Shown: piece after piece, positions 24,851-33,641 of the stretch
Position numbering within the stretch: position 1 is the stretch's first letter
How the letters are laid out: every line of letters begins with the position of its first letter
Assembly (NCBI RefSeq): GCF_963929015.1
Contig: NZ_CAWVHE010000012.1
Location: 1-64,000 of the forward strand
Direction: 5' to 3'
Length of the DNA stretch: 64,000 bases
DNA from: Merdimonas sp963929015
GTDB lineage: Bacteria > Bacillota > Clostridia > Lachnospirales > Lachnospiraceae
The notes under the pieces: generated by a model
The model's database searches: none
What the model was told of the DNA's origin: nothing
The model's input: the letters and a program-made list of their open reading frames with translations, nothing else
Position numbers and translations under genes: made by a program

Positions 24851-25504
24851 ATGGAAGCAATACCAAATGTCAGACATACGGTTTATACAAAATATATAAA
24901 AAGAATGCTTGATATTGTACTTAGCGGGGTAGCAATTCTTATACTTAGTCCATTATTCTTGGTCATTTCTGTTTTGGAGTTGCTTATACATGGTCGACCT
25001 ATAATGTATATTCAAGAGAGACCGGGGCTTCACGGTAAAATTTTTAGAGTTTATAAATTCCGCTCCATGACGAACGAAAAAGATGAGGATGGAGTTTTAT
25101 TACCTGAAGATGAACGGGTAACAAAATTTGGAAAATTAATCCGAAGATTATCGCTTGACGAGTTGCCGGAATTGTTTTGCATTTTTACAGGCAAGATGAG
25201 TATTATTGGGCCAAGACCACTCTTGGTTAAATATTTGCCATTTTATACGAAGCGTCATATGATGCGACATGAGGTAAGACCAGGCTTTGCATGTGTTCCC
25301 CTAAAGCCGGTGAAAACGTGGTCATGGAATGATCAGTTTGAAAATGATATTTGGTATATCGAAAATTGTAGCTTTTGGGTTGATGTAAAAGAGATATTTG
25401 CTGTTTTGCATGAAGCTGTTGAAGGAGCAGAATATAGGGTGAGCGGTAATAGAGCTGAATTCAACGGGGAAAATCTATATACAGATGTAAAGGAGAAAGC
25501 ATGA
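24851..25504 (+). CDS. small phosphoglycosyltransferase, PglC/WcaJ-type
   Basis: Initiating enzyme that moves a sugar-1-phosphate from its UDP form to undecaprenyl phosphate at the membrane. 217 residues, one membrane hairpin (about 18-42, MLDIVLSGVAILILSPLFLV), followed by QERPGLHGKIFRVYKFRSM, the catalytic Asp-Glu pair in LSLDELPEL (about 98-106) and MSIIGPRPLL. The size is that of PglC, which uses bacillosamine-type sugars, rather than the long WbaP form. Fits as loader of the acylated amino sugar. Overlaps the next gene by 4 bases. Confidence 0.92.
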   Translation: MEAIPNVRHTVYTKYIKRMLDIVLSGVAILILSPLFLVISVLELLIHGRPIMYIQERPGLHGKIFRVYKFRSMTNEKDEDGVLLPEDERVTKFGKLIRRLSLDELPELFCIFTGKMSIIGPRPLLVKYLPFYTKRHMMRHEVRPGFACVPLKPVKTWSWNDQFENDIWYIENCSFWVDVKEIFAVLHEAVEGAEYRVSGNRAEFNGENLYTDVKEKA

Positions 25505-26166
25505 ATATTTTAATTATAGCTCCGCATCCGGATGATGAGGTTTTAGGATGTGGAGGCACGATAGCTAAGCATGTGCAAGAAGGCGATGACGTATATGTTG
25601 CTATAGTGACAAAAGGGCGTGCGCCCTTGTTTTCTGATGAATCAGTGGAGCAGGTGAGAAATGAATGTAGAAAAGCAGATGAATATTTAGGAGTAAAAAA
25701 GACAATCTTCATGGATTTTCCGGCTTCAATGCTAGAGGAAGTACCAAGATATGAATTGAATGAAGCATTTATAAATCTTGTACAGGAAATTAGACCGGAT
25801 ATTTTATATCTTCCACACAGGGGTGACATGCAATTAGATCATAAAATAACGGTTGATGCCACAATGGTCGCATTACGGCCTAAATATAATCATGTGGTAA
25901 AAAGGGTATATGCGTATGAGACTTTATCGGAAACAGGGTGGGATATTCCCAATGTTGAAAACGAGTTTATACCCACGAGTTATAACGAAATAGAAGATTT
26001 CATTGGTAAGAAGATTGAAGCAATGCAAATGTTTAAATCGCAGATTGCAGAATATCCAAATCCAAGATCCATAGAAAGCATACAGGCATTAGCAGTATAC
26101 CGCGGAACTATGGTAGGTGTCAGAATGGCAGAGGCGTTTATTGTTATCAGAGAAATCAGAAATTAG
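25501..26166 (+). CDS. PIG-L family deacetylase
   Basis: Zinc-dependent N-deacetylase family (GlcNAc-PI/LmbE type), 221 residues. N-terminal APHPDDEVLGCGGT carries the metal ligands and general base; LPHRGDMQLDHKITVDAT near residue 101 carries the second His motif. Start overlaps the preceding stop (ATGA), so it is coupled to the phosphoglycosyltransferase. Likely acts on an N-acetyl sugar, perhaps to expose an amine for a new substituent. Confidence 0.9.
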   Translation: MNILIIAPHPDDEVLGCGGTIAKHVQEGDDVYVAIVTKGRAPLFSDESVEQVRNECRKADEYLGVKKTIFMDFPASMLEEVPRYELNEAFINLVQEIRPDILYLPHRGDMQLDHKITVDATMVALRPKYNHVVKRVYAYETLSETGWDIPNVENEFIPTSYNEIEDFIGKKIEAMQMFKSQIAEYPNPRSIESIQALAVYRGTMVGVRMAEAFIVIREIRN

Positions 26167-26187
26167 ATTTAGGTAAGGAAAATTCAA

Positions 26188-27162
26188 ATGAAAATACTAT
26201 TTACAAGCATTGGTCGTCGAGTGGAATTGATCCAGAGCTTTAGAAATGCAGCAGAACAATTAAACACGGAGTTGACAATTGTTGGAGCAGATATTGTAGA
26301 CTCAGCCCCGGCATTATATTTTTGTGATGAAATAAAAATTGTACCAAAGATTGAAAACAAGCAATACATACCTGTGCTTCTTGATATCTGTGAACATGAA
26401 AAAGTAGATTGTTTGATCCCTACTATAGATACTGACTTGCTTTTGCTTAGTGAGAATAAAGAGAAGTTTGAGACTGTTGGGACAAAAGTGCTCATTTCAG
26501 CAATTGAAAAAGTAAAGTTGTGCAGAGATAAAAATTACACTGCAGATTATTTTCGCTCGCTTGGACTGCAATCCCCACAGCCAGTAAACACAGTTGAAAA
26601 ATACGAAGAGGAAATAAAGGAGGGGAAAGTAGGATTTCCTGCCTTTATCAAGCCGAAAGATGGCAGTTCAAGCATTAATGCTTATAGGGTTGAGGATATG
26701 GAAGACTTAAAAGTATATGCAGAAAAGATAGGTGAGTATATTATTCAGCCGTATATTTCGGGTAAAGAATATACCATAGATATTTTTTGCGATTATGAAG
26801 GGAATCCGATTTATATTACGCCAAGGGAAAGATTAGCTGTCAGAGCAGGGGAAGTCTTAAAAACAAAAATCACGCAGGATGATATTATGATAGCTGAGAT
26901 GCAAGTTCTAATTAAGGATTTTAAACCTTGTGGACAAATTACGGTTCAGCTTATCCGTGATGAAGTAAGTGGTGTAGATTACTATATTGAGATCAACCCG
27001 CGTTTTGGAGGTGGCGCGCCGTTAAGTATTAAGGCGGGAGCGGATAGCGCCAAAGCAGTAATTCAGATGCTAAACGGAGAAAAATTAAACTATGTGGAAA
27101 AGGCGGCGAAAGATGGTGCTGTTTATAGCCGATTCGATCAAAGCATTTGTGTGAGTCAGTAA
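26188..27162 (+). CDS. ATP-grasp protein (CarB-like)
   Basis: 324 residues of the ATP-grasp ligase superfamily, which joins a carboxylate to an amine or thiol through an acyl phosphate. N-terminal Rossmann-like part MKILFTSIGRRVELIQSF; ATP-binding motifs FPAFIKPKDGSSSINAYRV (about 150), IIQPYISGKEYTIDIF (about 187) and the metal-binding VDYYIEINPRFGGGAPLS (about 265). Directly behind the PIG-L deacetylase. The pair could deacetylate and then re-acylate a sugar amine with an amino acid (inference). Confidence 0.85.
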   Translation: MKILFTSIGRRVELIQSFRNAAEQLNTELTIVGADIVDSAPALYFCDEIKIVPKIENKQYIPVLLDICEHEKVDCLIPTIDTDLLLLSENKEKFETVGTKVLISAIEKVKLCRDKNYTADYFRSLGLQSPQPVNTVEKYEEEIKEGKVGFPAFIKPKDGSSSINAYRVEDMEDLKVYAEKIGEYIIQPYISGKEYTIDIFCDYEGNPIYITPRERLAVRAGEVLKTKITQDDIMIAEMQVLIKDFKPCGQITVQLIRDEVSGVDYYIEINPRFGGGAPLSIKAGADSAKAVIQMLNGEKLNYVEKAAKDGAVYSRFDQSICVSQ

Positions 27163-27193
27163 TTATTAAAACTGGTTTTATGAGAAAGAGAAC

Positions 27194-27835
27194 ATGATTG
27201 AAATAACAGAAATTACAGAAACAATAAAATATGTAGACGGATTGTCTGTAGTTGTTTTTGATTTGGATGATACTCTTTATAGTGAGAAACAGTATGTTCG
27301 TAGTGGATATTGTGCAGTTGCAAAAGTGATCCCACAGATAAACGATATGGAAAAAAAATTGTGGGAAGCCTTTACAGCTGGTAATCCTGCGATAGATACA
27401 GTATTAAAAAAAGCAGGTGTTTACACAGAAGAATTAAAGAATTATTGCCTTACTATATACCGGACGCACAAACCAGATATTTCTCTTTACGATGGCGTGA
27501 TTGATATGTTGAAAGAGTTGCATGAAAGAGGAGTAAATATAGGTATTATTACAGATGGCCGGCCGGAAGGACAGAAAGCAAAGATAGAGGCCCTTGGATT
27601 AGAAACGATGGTTGATGAAATTATCATTACAGATGAGCTGGGTGGAGGTGAATATCGAAAACCTTGCGATAAAGCGTTTCGGCTTATGGGAGAGAGAATC
27701 GGAAAAGGGCGATATTCAACCATGTGTTATGTTGGAGATAATATTAAAAAGGATTTTATAGCACCAGAAAAACTTGGAATGAAAGTTATCTGGTTTAAAA
27801 ACAAAGATGGGTTGTATGTTACAGAGAAAAACTAG
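27194..27835 (+). CDS. HAD family hydrolase
   Basis: 213 residues, haloacid-dehalogenase-type phosphatase. Motif I VFDLDDTLYSEKQYV with the nucleophilic Asp, motif II IITDGRPEGQK, motif III Lys in YRKPCDKAF, motif IV CYVGDNIKKDFIAPEKLG; helical cap between motifs I and II. AT-rich, third gene of the deacetylase/ATP-grasp/HAD set. It may remove phosphate from a precursor of the substituent; the substrate is not visible. Confidence 0.88.
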   Translation: MIEITEITETIKYVDGLSVVVFDLDDTLYSEKQYVRSGYCAVAKVIPQINDMEKKLWEAFTAGNPAIDTVLKKAGVYTEELKNYCLTIYRTHKPDISLYDGVIDMLKELHERGVNIGIITDGRPEGQKAKIEALGLETMVDEIIITDELGGGEYRKPCDKAFRLMGERIGKGRYSTMCYVGDNIKKDFIAPEKLGMKVIWFKNKDGLYVTEKN

Positions 27836-27858
27836 AATAGAAAGGTATACGGATATAA

Positions 27859-28755
27859 ATGAGTAATGTTAAAATGGCATATTTACTAACATGCCATAAG
27901 AATCCTGAACAAATAAATATGTTTATTAAGCAATTGCTTTCTTATGGCGATTGCGATGTGTATATTCATGTCGATAGTAAAAATAAAGAAATAGTAAAAA
28001 AAATTTATAGTAATGAAAGAGTTCATTGTTATAGCAAATATGATGTCAGATGGGGAAGCGTTGAAATTGTTCTGGCGGGATTGTATTTAATGAAAAAGGC
28101 TCTTGAATCGGGAATTGACTATACTCATATGTATTTTGGATCCGGACAAGATTTTTTGGTAAAGAAAGGCTTATATGAGCATTTAGAAAAGACAAATAAG
28201 AGTGTTTATATTCATATAAATGGAAAAGTAAAAACAAGAGACAGAGCCGCAGCAAGGTATAAAATTGAGTGGCCAAGAAAGCTGATGATCCGAAATGATT
28301 TTCATATTTACCGTTTTGTAAGAATTGCATTTCAAATGCTTCATCGTATTGGTATAGATATATATCCAAATAAAAAAATATTAAAAAATAAAGTAGATTT
28401 CTATGATGGCCATACATGGTTTATAGCGAAAACAGAAGTCATAAGATATATTCTGGATTATGTACAGAAGAATCCGGATTATATCAAGTACTGGGCAAAA
28501 AGTTTAGCAGCTGATCTGATGTTTTTTCATACAATTATTATGAATTCGCCGTATAAAAATGATACTGCAGAAGAACTTATGTATGTGAATTTTGGAAAGA
28601 CTTTCGGAACAATGAACCATCCAAGTACAGTTAAGGTTAACGACTTAAAGAAAATAGAAACCGGGAACTGGTATTGCGCCAGGAAATTTGAATTATATGA
28701 AAGCGAAGCATCAAGAGAGGCAATAATAAGATGCCTGGAACACACCATGGAATAA
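27859..28755 (+). CDS. beta-1,6-N-acetylglucosaminyltransferase-like glycosyltransferase (GT14, core-2/I-branching)
   Basis: 298 residues. N-terminal MAYLLTCHKNPEQINMFIKQL followed by CDVYIHVDSKN, VRWGSVEIVLAGLYLMKKAL and YTHMYFGSGQDFLVK matches the branching-enzyme family (GT14). The central HTWFIAKTEVIRYILDY and C-terminal MNSPYKNDTAEELMYVNFGK also fit. Adds one sugar, perhaps as a branch, on the cytoplasmic face. Confidence 0.85.
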   Translation: MSNVKMAYLLTCHKNPEQINMFIKQLLSYGDCDVYIHVDSKNKEIVKKIYSNERVHCYSKYDVRWGSVEIVLAGLYLMKKALESGIDYTHMYFGSGQDFLVKKGLYEHLEKTNKSVYIHINGKVKTRDRAAARYKIEWPRKLMIRNDFHIYRFVRIAFQMLHRIGIDIYPNKKILKNKVDFYDGHTWFIAKTEVIRYILDYVQKNPDYIKYWAKSLAADLMFFHTIIMNSPYKNDTAEELMYVNFGKTFGTMNHPSTVKVNDLKKIETGNWYCARKFELYESEASREAIIRCLEHTME

Positions 28756-28779
28756 TTAAAGATCGAAGAGGATTATAAG

Positions 28780-29847
28780 ATGGACGATTTGGTAAGTATT
28801 GTGATACCTGTATATAATGCGGAACAATATATAGAAAGATGCGTTCAAGAATTGATACAACAAACACATAAAAATATAGAAATTATTTTAGTCAATGATG
28901 GTTCAACAGACAGTACCGGTTTTTTGTGTGATTTGCTTGCCTCCCGGTTAAATAATGTAAAATGTTTACATCAGGAAAATATGGGGGTAAGCAGCGCGAG
29001 AAATCGCGGCACACAGATAGCGACCGGAAATTACATCATGTATATGGATGCGGATGATTATCTTGTTAGTACAGCTATTAGTGAGGGACTTAAGTACATT
29101 CATAAATTTTGTGTGGATATGGTGATTGCACGCGAAATAGAGATAAATCAAAATCAGAGGATGGATATAACACCTTTATCAAGCAGCAAATATACAATCT
29201 TAAACAGTGAGGAATTTGACGAATTAAGAAGAAAATATCTGGGCTTTTCTTCTTTAAAATTAGACAGTCTTGCAGAGAAAGGAACGATATCTGGGGGGCC
29301 ATGCGAACGGCTTATCCGGGCAGAAATAGCAAAGGATACAGAATTTCCTTTGGACGTCCCGTTGGGCGAAGATAAATTATGGAATCTTCGGTTATTAAAT
29401 AAATGTAATACAGTGTGTGTGCTTGGAGCTTGTTGGTATAAGTATATTATTTATAATGATTCGGCTGTAAGGAAGTATCATGGCAATCGACGGGAAAAAG
29501 GGGAACTATTTATCCGAACTCTTTATTTGGAAAATAAGGGGTTTTGCGATACTAATAAGAATATTTTCCTTGAGAATATAGCAATTATGTTATATTGTGT
29601 TGCTTTTTACGATTTGATATCGGAAGAGTGCCCCATGTCTAATAAAGAAAAAAAAGTATATATAGCTGAAATGATAGGGAAAAGTCCATGGAAAATTCTT
29701 TGGAAGAAGCCAAATAATAAATATTTGTCAGTTGCACATAGGCTTATGCTTCCACTATATACAACCGGTCAATGGATTTATCCGCTCACCATCTATAAAA
29801 AGATAAAGACAGTTTTAAAAAATCAAAGAAGTAAGAAAAAAATGTAG
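28780..29847 (+). CDS. glycosyltransferase family 2
   Basis: 355 residues with the GT-A nucleotide-binding fold: VSIVIPVYNAEQYIERCVQ, IIEIILVNDGSTDST-type motif (VNDGSTD near residue 38), GVSSARNRG and the metal-binding MYMDADDY (about 88). Conserved PLGEDKLWNL near residue 194. Its C-terminal 150 residues are helical and basic. Acceptor and sugar unknown; one of four or more transferases of the repeat unit. Confidence 0.92.
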   Translation: MDDLVSIVIPVYNAEQYIERCVQELIQQTHKNIEIILVNDGSTDSTGFLCDLLASRLNNVKCLHQENMGVSSARNRGTQIATGNYIMYMDADDYLVSTAISEGLKYIHKFCVDMVIAREIEINQNQRMDITPLSSSKYTILNSEEFDELRRKYLGFSSLKLDSLAEKGTISGGPCERLIRAEIAKDTEFPLDVPLGEDKLWNLRLLNKCNTVCVLGACWYKYIIYNDSAVRKYHGNRREKGELFIRTLYLENKGFCDTNKNIFLENIAIMLYCVAFYDLISEECPMSNKEKKVYIAEMIGKSPWKILWKKPNNKYLSVAHRLMLPLYTTGQWIYPLTIYKKIKTVLKNQRSKKKM

Positions 29848-29861
29848 TTCAGGTGAAAATG

Positions 29862-31007
29862 ATGAATATTTTGTATATAACTTCCAGAGCAATAGAAATT
29901 AATGCTTCGTCTTCTATTAGAAATATAGCAACAATTAAAGGGTTGGTAGAGAATGGGCATAATGTAACATTATGTTCTATGAGACCAGATAATAATGGGA
30001 AATATTATGATAATAAAATAGCAGACGTAAATATAAAAAGAATATATTTTGAGTCTGCAATGAAGACTGCAATTAAAACTGCAAATAGATTTAATATCTT
30101 TCACACAAAATTGTATAGAATGATTCGTGGTAAAAGAATTTATGATAGCAGTAAGCAGATTATTAATCATGTAGACGAAGTGGACATATCAGAATATGAT
30201 TTAGTAATATCTTCATCGGATCCGAAAACATCTCACTTGTTTGCGGAAAAATTATTTGAAAAAAACGGAAAGAGAACAGCGTGGATACAGATATGGGGCG
30301 ATCCATTTGCTTCTGATATGACAATAAGCGGAAGTAAAAACTATATGAAGAAAATTGAAAAAGAAGAGCACCGTTTATTATCTAAATGCGATAGCGTTAT
30401 ATATGTGTCCTCAGCCACTTTGGATGCACAAAAGAACAAATATCCAGATGCCTCAAAAAAAATGCACTATTTGCCGATTCCTTATCTGAAAAAAGTAATA
30501 TCTGTGCAGAGAGAAAATGAAAGCACAAACGTGGTGAAACTCGCATATTGTGGTGACTATCTAAGCCATATCAGAAATATTGTTCCGCTCTATGATGCTG
30601 TAAGTAATTTGCAAGGCTATTCTATGCGTATCTGTGGAGATTCTGATATAACACTGAACCCAGTTGAAAATATTCAAGTGAGTGGGAGAGTTCCTTATCA
30701 AGAAGTATCTAGAATAGAAGATAGTGCTGATATACTGGTGTTGATTTGTAATCTTTTTGGAACGCAGATCCCTGGTAAAATATATCAGTATTCAGGGACC
30801 GATAAACCTATTCTATTTATTCTTGACGGGAATCAAAAGGTTATAATGCAACAATTTGAAAAATACGGAAGATTTGACTTTTGCAGCAATGATTCAAATG
30901 AAATACGCAAAAAGTTAGTTGAAATTACAAAAAGCAAAAAAAAGCATACACCAGTAGAAGAATTTTCGCCCAAAATAGTTGCTTCTGGAATTTTAAAAAC
31001 GATTTAA
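29862..31007 (+). CDS. glycosyltransferase family 4-like (GT-B)
   Basis: 381 residues. N-terminal MNILYITSRAIEINASSSIRN with a GLVENGHNVTLCSM pattern; middle TAWIQIWGDPFAS and EHRLLSKCDSVIYVSSATLDAQ; C-terminal LAYCGDYLSHIRNIVPL, YSMRICGDSD, VSGRVPYQEVSRI, SADILVLICNLFGTQIPGKIYQYSGTDKP-type nucleotide-sugar-binding region, typical of GT-B enzymes. Start set to ATG 29862 because AGGTG (29851-29855) then has a 6-base spacer; GTG 29853 and ATG 29859 are alternatives. Confidence 0.8.
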   Translation: MNILYITSRAIEINASSSIRNIATIKGLVENGHNVTLCSMRPDNNGKYYDNKIADVNIKRIYFESAMKTAIKTANRFNIFHTKLYRMIRGKRIYDSSKQIINHVDEVDISEYDLVISSSDPKTSHLFAEKLFEKNGKRTAWIQIWGDPFASDMTISGSKNYMKKIEKEEHRLLSKCDSVIYVSSATLDAQKNKYPDASKKMHYLPIPYLKKVISVQRENESTNVVKLAYCGDYLSHIRNIVPLYDAVSNLQGYSMRICGDSDITLNPVENIQVSGRVPYQEVSRIEDSADILVLICNLFGTQIPGKIYQYSGTDKPILFILDGNQKVIMQQFEKYGRFDFCSNDSNEIRKKLVEITKSKKKHTPVEEFSPKIVASGILKTI

Positions 31008-31073
31008 AAAACAGACAACAGAACATATATTGTCATTTGTAAATTAAAGATATGTGGAAGAAAGGTTTCAATT

Positions 31074-32312
31074 GTGACTGCTGATAGATTAAATTTTACT
31101 AAAATTAGGATTAATACGGAATCCCGGATTCAAATGTTAATTATATACTTTTGGATTTATTCATCATTTATTAGTTATGGGATTGTTTTTGGCTGTAGAA
31201 TTCTTGGGATTGGAGAACAAATAGCACATATTCTAATCAGATGCTTTACAGTGCTAATAGTGCTTTTAGCCCTTCAGTCCTGTTTTGTATATATTAAATT
31301 GCGGCATTTGTTGTTTTACATTGTAATATTTGGTTTATATATGATTTCTTATCGGGTGTATCCATTGAATGCAGGGGCTATGGATAATAATTTTTCACTT
31401 TTCTTTTTATCTGTTTTGCCGCTTTTCTTTTTGGGTGCAATGCTTGGTAAAGTGCGAATCCCATATGAGACGTTGTTGATGTTTTCTCGTTGTATCATTG
31501 TTTTTTTCCTGCTTCTAACGCTTCTTTTTTCTGATTCGGGTACTGGTGATTACGAAATGGGGAAGGCATATAATTGCCTACCTTCTATTATGTTGGTTTC
31601 ATATAGCTTCCTGAAAGAAGAAAAATTGCAAGACATTTTTTTTGTGATTTTAGGCATTGCATTTTTACTTATTTGTGCTACCAGAGGCCCCATATTATTA
31701 TATGCGATTTTTATGCTACTACAATTATTTTTCCTTAAGAGGCAATACCGATATGTATATGGCGGGGCATTGATATTGTTATTAGTACTATTCTTTTCGC
31801 CTATAGGAAGGTTGGTGATGGAAGGAATTCTATCATTAATGGATAAAATGGGATTTAATACCCGAATCTTTGATATGTTTTTAAGCAGGAATTTAACAGA
31901 TGATAATGGAAGGAATTGGCTGACAGATGCAGTATTTGCAATGATTAGTAGACAGCCCTGGCGTGGGAACGGGATTTTTTCAGATCGTCGTGCTACAGCT
32001 GCTATCGGAATAGGTGGAACAGAAGGAAGTTATGTACACAATCTTATTTATGAGTTTTGGTGTGATTTTGGATATGCTTTAGGAACTATACTGCTTTTAC
32101 TTCTTGTTTTCGCAATAATTAAAATATTAAAAGGTACCGCAAAAGATGCTAATTTTAAGATTATTTTTTCTATATTAGCGTTGTGCTATATAGGTAAGTT
32201 ATTTATGAGTAGTTCATTTCTGATTGAGCCAGGATTTTGGCTGTGTATTGGAGTTTGTTATGAGGGTATGTTTAGTAATAGAAAACGGAAAAGAATAAGA
32301 ATATGTGTATAA
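31074..32312 (+). CDS. wzy: polysaccharide polymerase, Wzy-like membrane protein
   Basis: 412 residues, very hydrophobic, about ten membrane segments with the long outer loop expected for Wzy polymerases between about residues 245 and 320 (MGFNTRIFDMFLSRNLTDDNGRNWLTDAVF ... GRW-type PWRGNGIFSDRR). Joins repeat units at the outer face of the membrane. The start is GTG 31074 with AAAGG 8 bases upstream. Very AT-rich. Assignment rests on topology and context because Wzy proteins share little sequence. Confidence 0.78.
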   Translation: MTADRLNFTKIRINTESRIQMLIIYFWIYSSFISYGIVFGCRILGIGEQIAHILIRCFTVLIVLLALQSCFVYIKLRHLLFYIVIFGLYMISYRVYPLNAGAMDNNFSLFFLSVLPLFFLGAMLGKVRIPYETLLMFSRCIIVFFLLLTLLFSDSGTGDYEMGKAYNCLPSIMLVSYSFLKEEKLQDIFFVILGIAFLLICATRGPILLYAIFMLLQLFFLKRQYRYVYGGALILLLVLFFSPIGRLVMEGILSLMDKMGFNTRIFDMFLSRNLTDDNGRNWLTDAVFAMISRQPWRGNGIFSDRRATAAIGIGGTEGSYVHNLIYEFWCDFGYALGTILLLLLVFAIIKILKGTAKDANFKIIFSILALCYIGKLFMSSSFLIEPGFWLCIGVCYEGMFSNRKRKRIRICV

Positions 32313-32401
32313 AAATAAGCAAAAGAGAGGGATATTTTTTAATAATTAACGAACAAAATAGAAGGAAACAAATCAGATAAAAGATAAAGGAGAAGATCAA
32401 A

Positions 32402-33622
32402 ATGGTGAATGTAATAGGATTAGGATACATAGGTTTACCCACTGCGTTAATGTTAGCTTCTCATGGAGTGAAAGTTGTTGGAACAGACTACAATAAAGAG
32501 CTTGTGTCTACGTTAAACGCAGGGCACACGACATTTAAAGAGGACGGACTAGATGACCTTTTTGCGGAAGCTGTAAAAGCAGGTATCAAGTTCACTACAG
32601 AATATCAGGTGACAGATACTTATATTGTATCTGTGCCAACTCCATACGACAAGTTTTCTAAGAAGGTGGACGCTTGCTATGTGGTAGCGGCTGTTAAGGA
32701 TGTCATGAAAGTTTGCCCGAAAGGCGCAACGGTGGTAATTGAGTCTACGGTATCACCTGGAACAATTGACAAGTATATACGTCCCGTGATCGAAGAGAAT
32801 GGTTTTGTTATAGGTGAGGATATTAATCTGGTTCACGCCCCGGAACGTATCATTCCGGGCAATATGGTTTATGAGTTACTTCACAACAACCGTACAATTG
32901 GAGCAGACGACAAAGCTATAGGTGAGAAAGTTAAAGCGCTTTATGCGTCTTTCTGCCAGGGAGAAATTGTTGTGACTGATATCCGTACGGCAGAGATGAC
33001 AAAGGTAGTGGAAAATACATTTCGTGCTGTGAATATTGCATTTGCTAATGAGTTGGCAAAGATATGTCGTCATGACAATATGGATGTGTATGAGATCATT
33101 CGGATCTGTAATATGCATCCGCGAGTAAATATCCTGCAGCCGGGACCGGGAGTTGGAGGTCATTGTATCTCTGTAGATCCTTGGTTTTTAGTAGGAGATT
33201 ATCCAAGCCTTGCAAAAGTAATTGATGAGTCTATGAAGACCAATGATGGCATGCCTGATTTTGTGCTCAATCGTATATACGAAATAATGAAAGAAAATGA
33301 CATGACCGATATTAGTAGAGTTGGGCTTTATGGATTGACATACAAAGAAAATGTAGATGATATGCGGGAGAGTCCCACACTACAGTTACTGGAGAGTCAG
33401 GAGAGACATCTTGCAAATGGTTTGAAAGTTTATGATCCTTTTATAAAAAATAACGTAGTGGAAAACCAATATCATAATCTTGATACTTTTCTTAATGATA
33501 TTGATATAATTGTCATCATGGTTAAGCATGATGAGATAAAAAATAGTATTGATAAGTTAAAATCCAAGGTGGTTCTTGATTGCCACAATATTATTAGTCT
33601 ACCAGGCGTATACCATATTTAG
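32402..33622 (+). CDS. wecC: UDP-N-acetyl-D-mannosamine dehydrogenase, WecC type
   Basis: Oxidises UDP-ManNAc twice with NAD to UDP-ManNAcA. 406 residues: NAD fold MVNVIGLGYIGLPTALMLAS, then VIESTVSPGT, VHAPERIIPGNM, KVVENTFRAVNIAFANELAKI (central domain) and GVGGHCISVDPWFL with the catalytic Cys (about residue 258). VGLYGLTYKENVDDMRESPT begins the C-terminal domain. The partner epimerase WecB lies 8.7 kb downstream at the end of the locus. Confidence 0.92.
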   Translation: MVNVIGLGYIGLPTALMLASHGVKVVGTDYNKELVSTLNAGHTTFKEDGLDDLFAEAVKAGIKFTTEYQVTDTYIVSVPTPYDKFSKKVDACYVVAAVKDVMKVCPKGATVVIESTVSPGTIDKYIRPVIEENGFVIGEDINLVHAPERIIPGNMVYELLHNNRTIGADDKAIGEKVKALYASFCQGEIVVTDIRTAEMTKVVENTFRAVNIAFANELAKICRHDNMDVYEIIRICNMHPRVNILQPGPGVGGHCISVDPWFLVGDYPSLAKVIDESMKTNDGMPDFVLNRIYEIMKENDMTDISRVGLYGLTYKENVDDMRESPTLQLLESQERHLANGLKVYDPFIKNNVVENQYHNLDTFLNDIDIIVIMVKHDEIKNSIDKLKSKVVLDCHNIISLPGVYHI

Positions 33623-33641
33623 ATATAAGGAGAGACAATAG

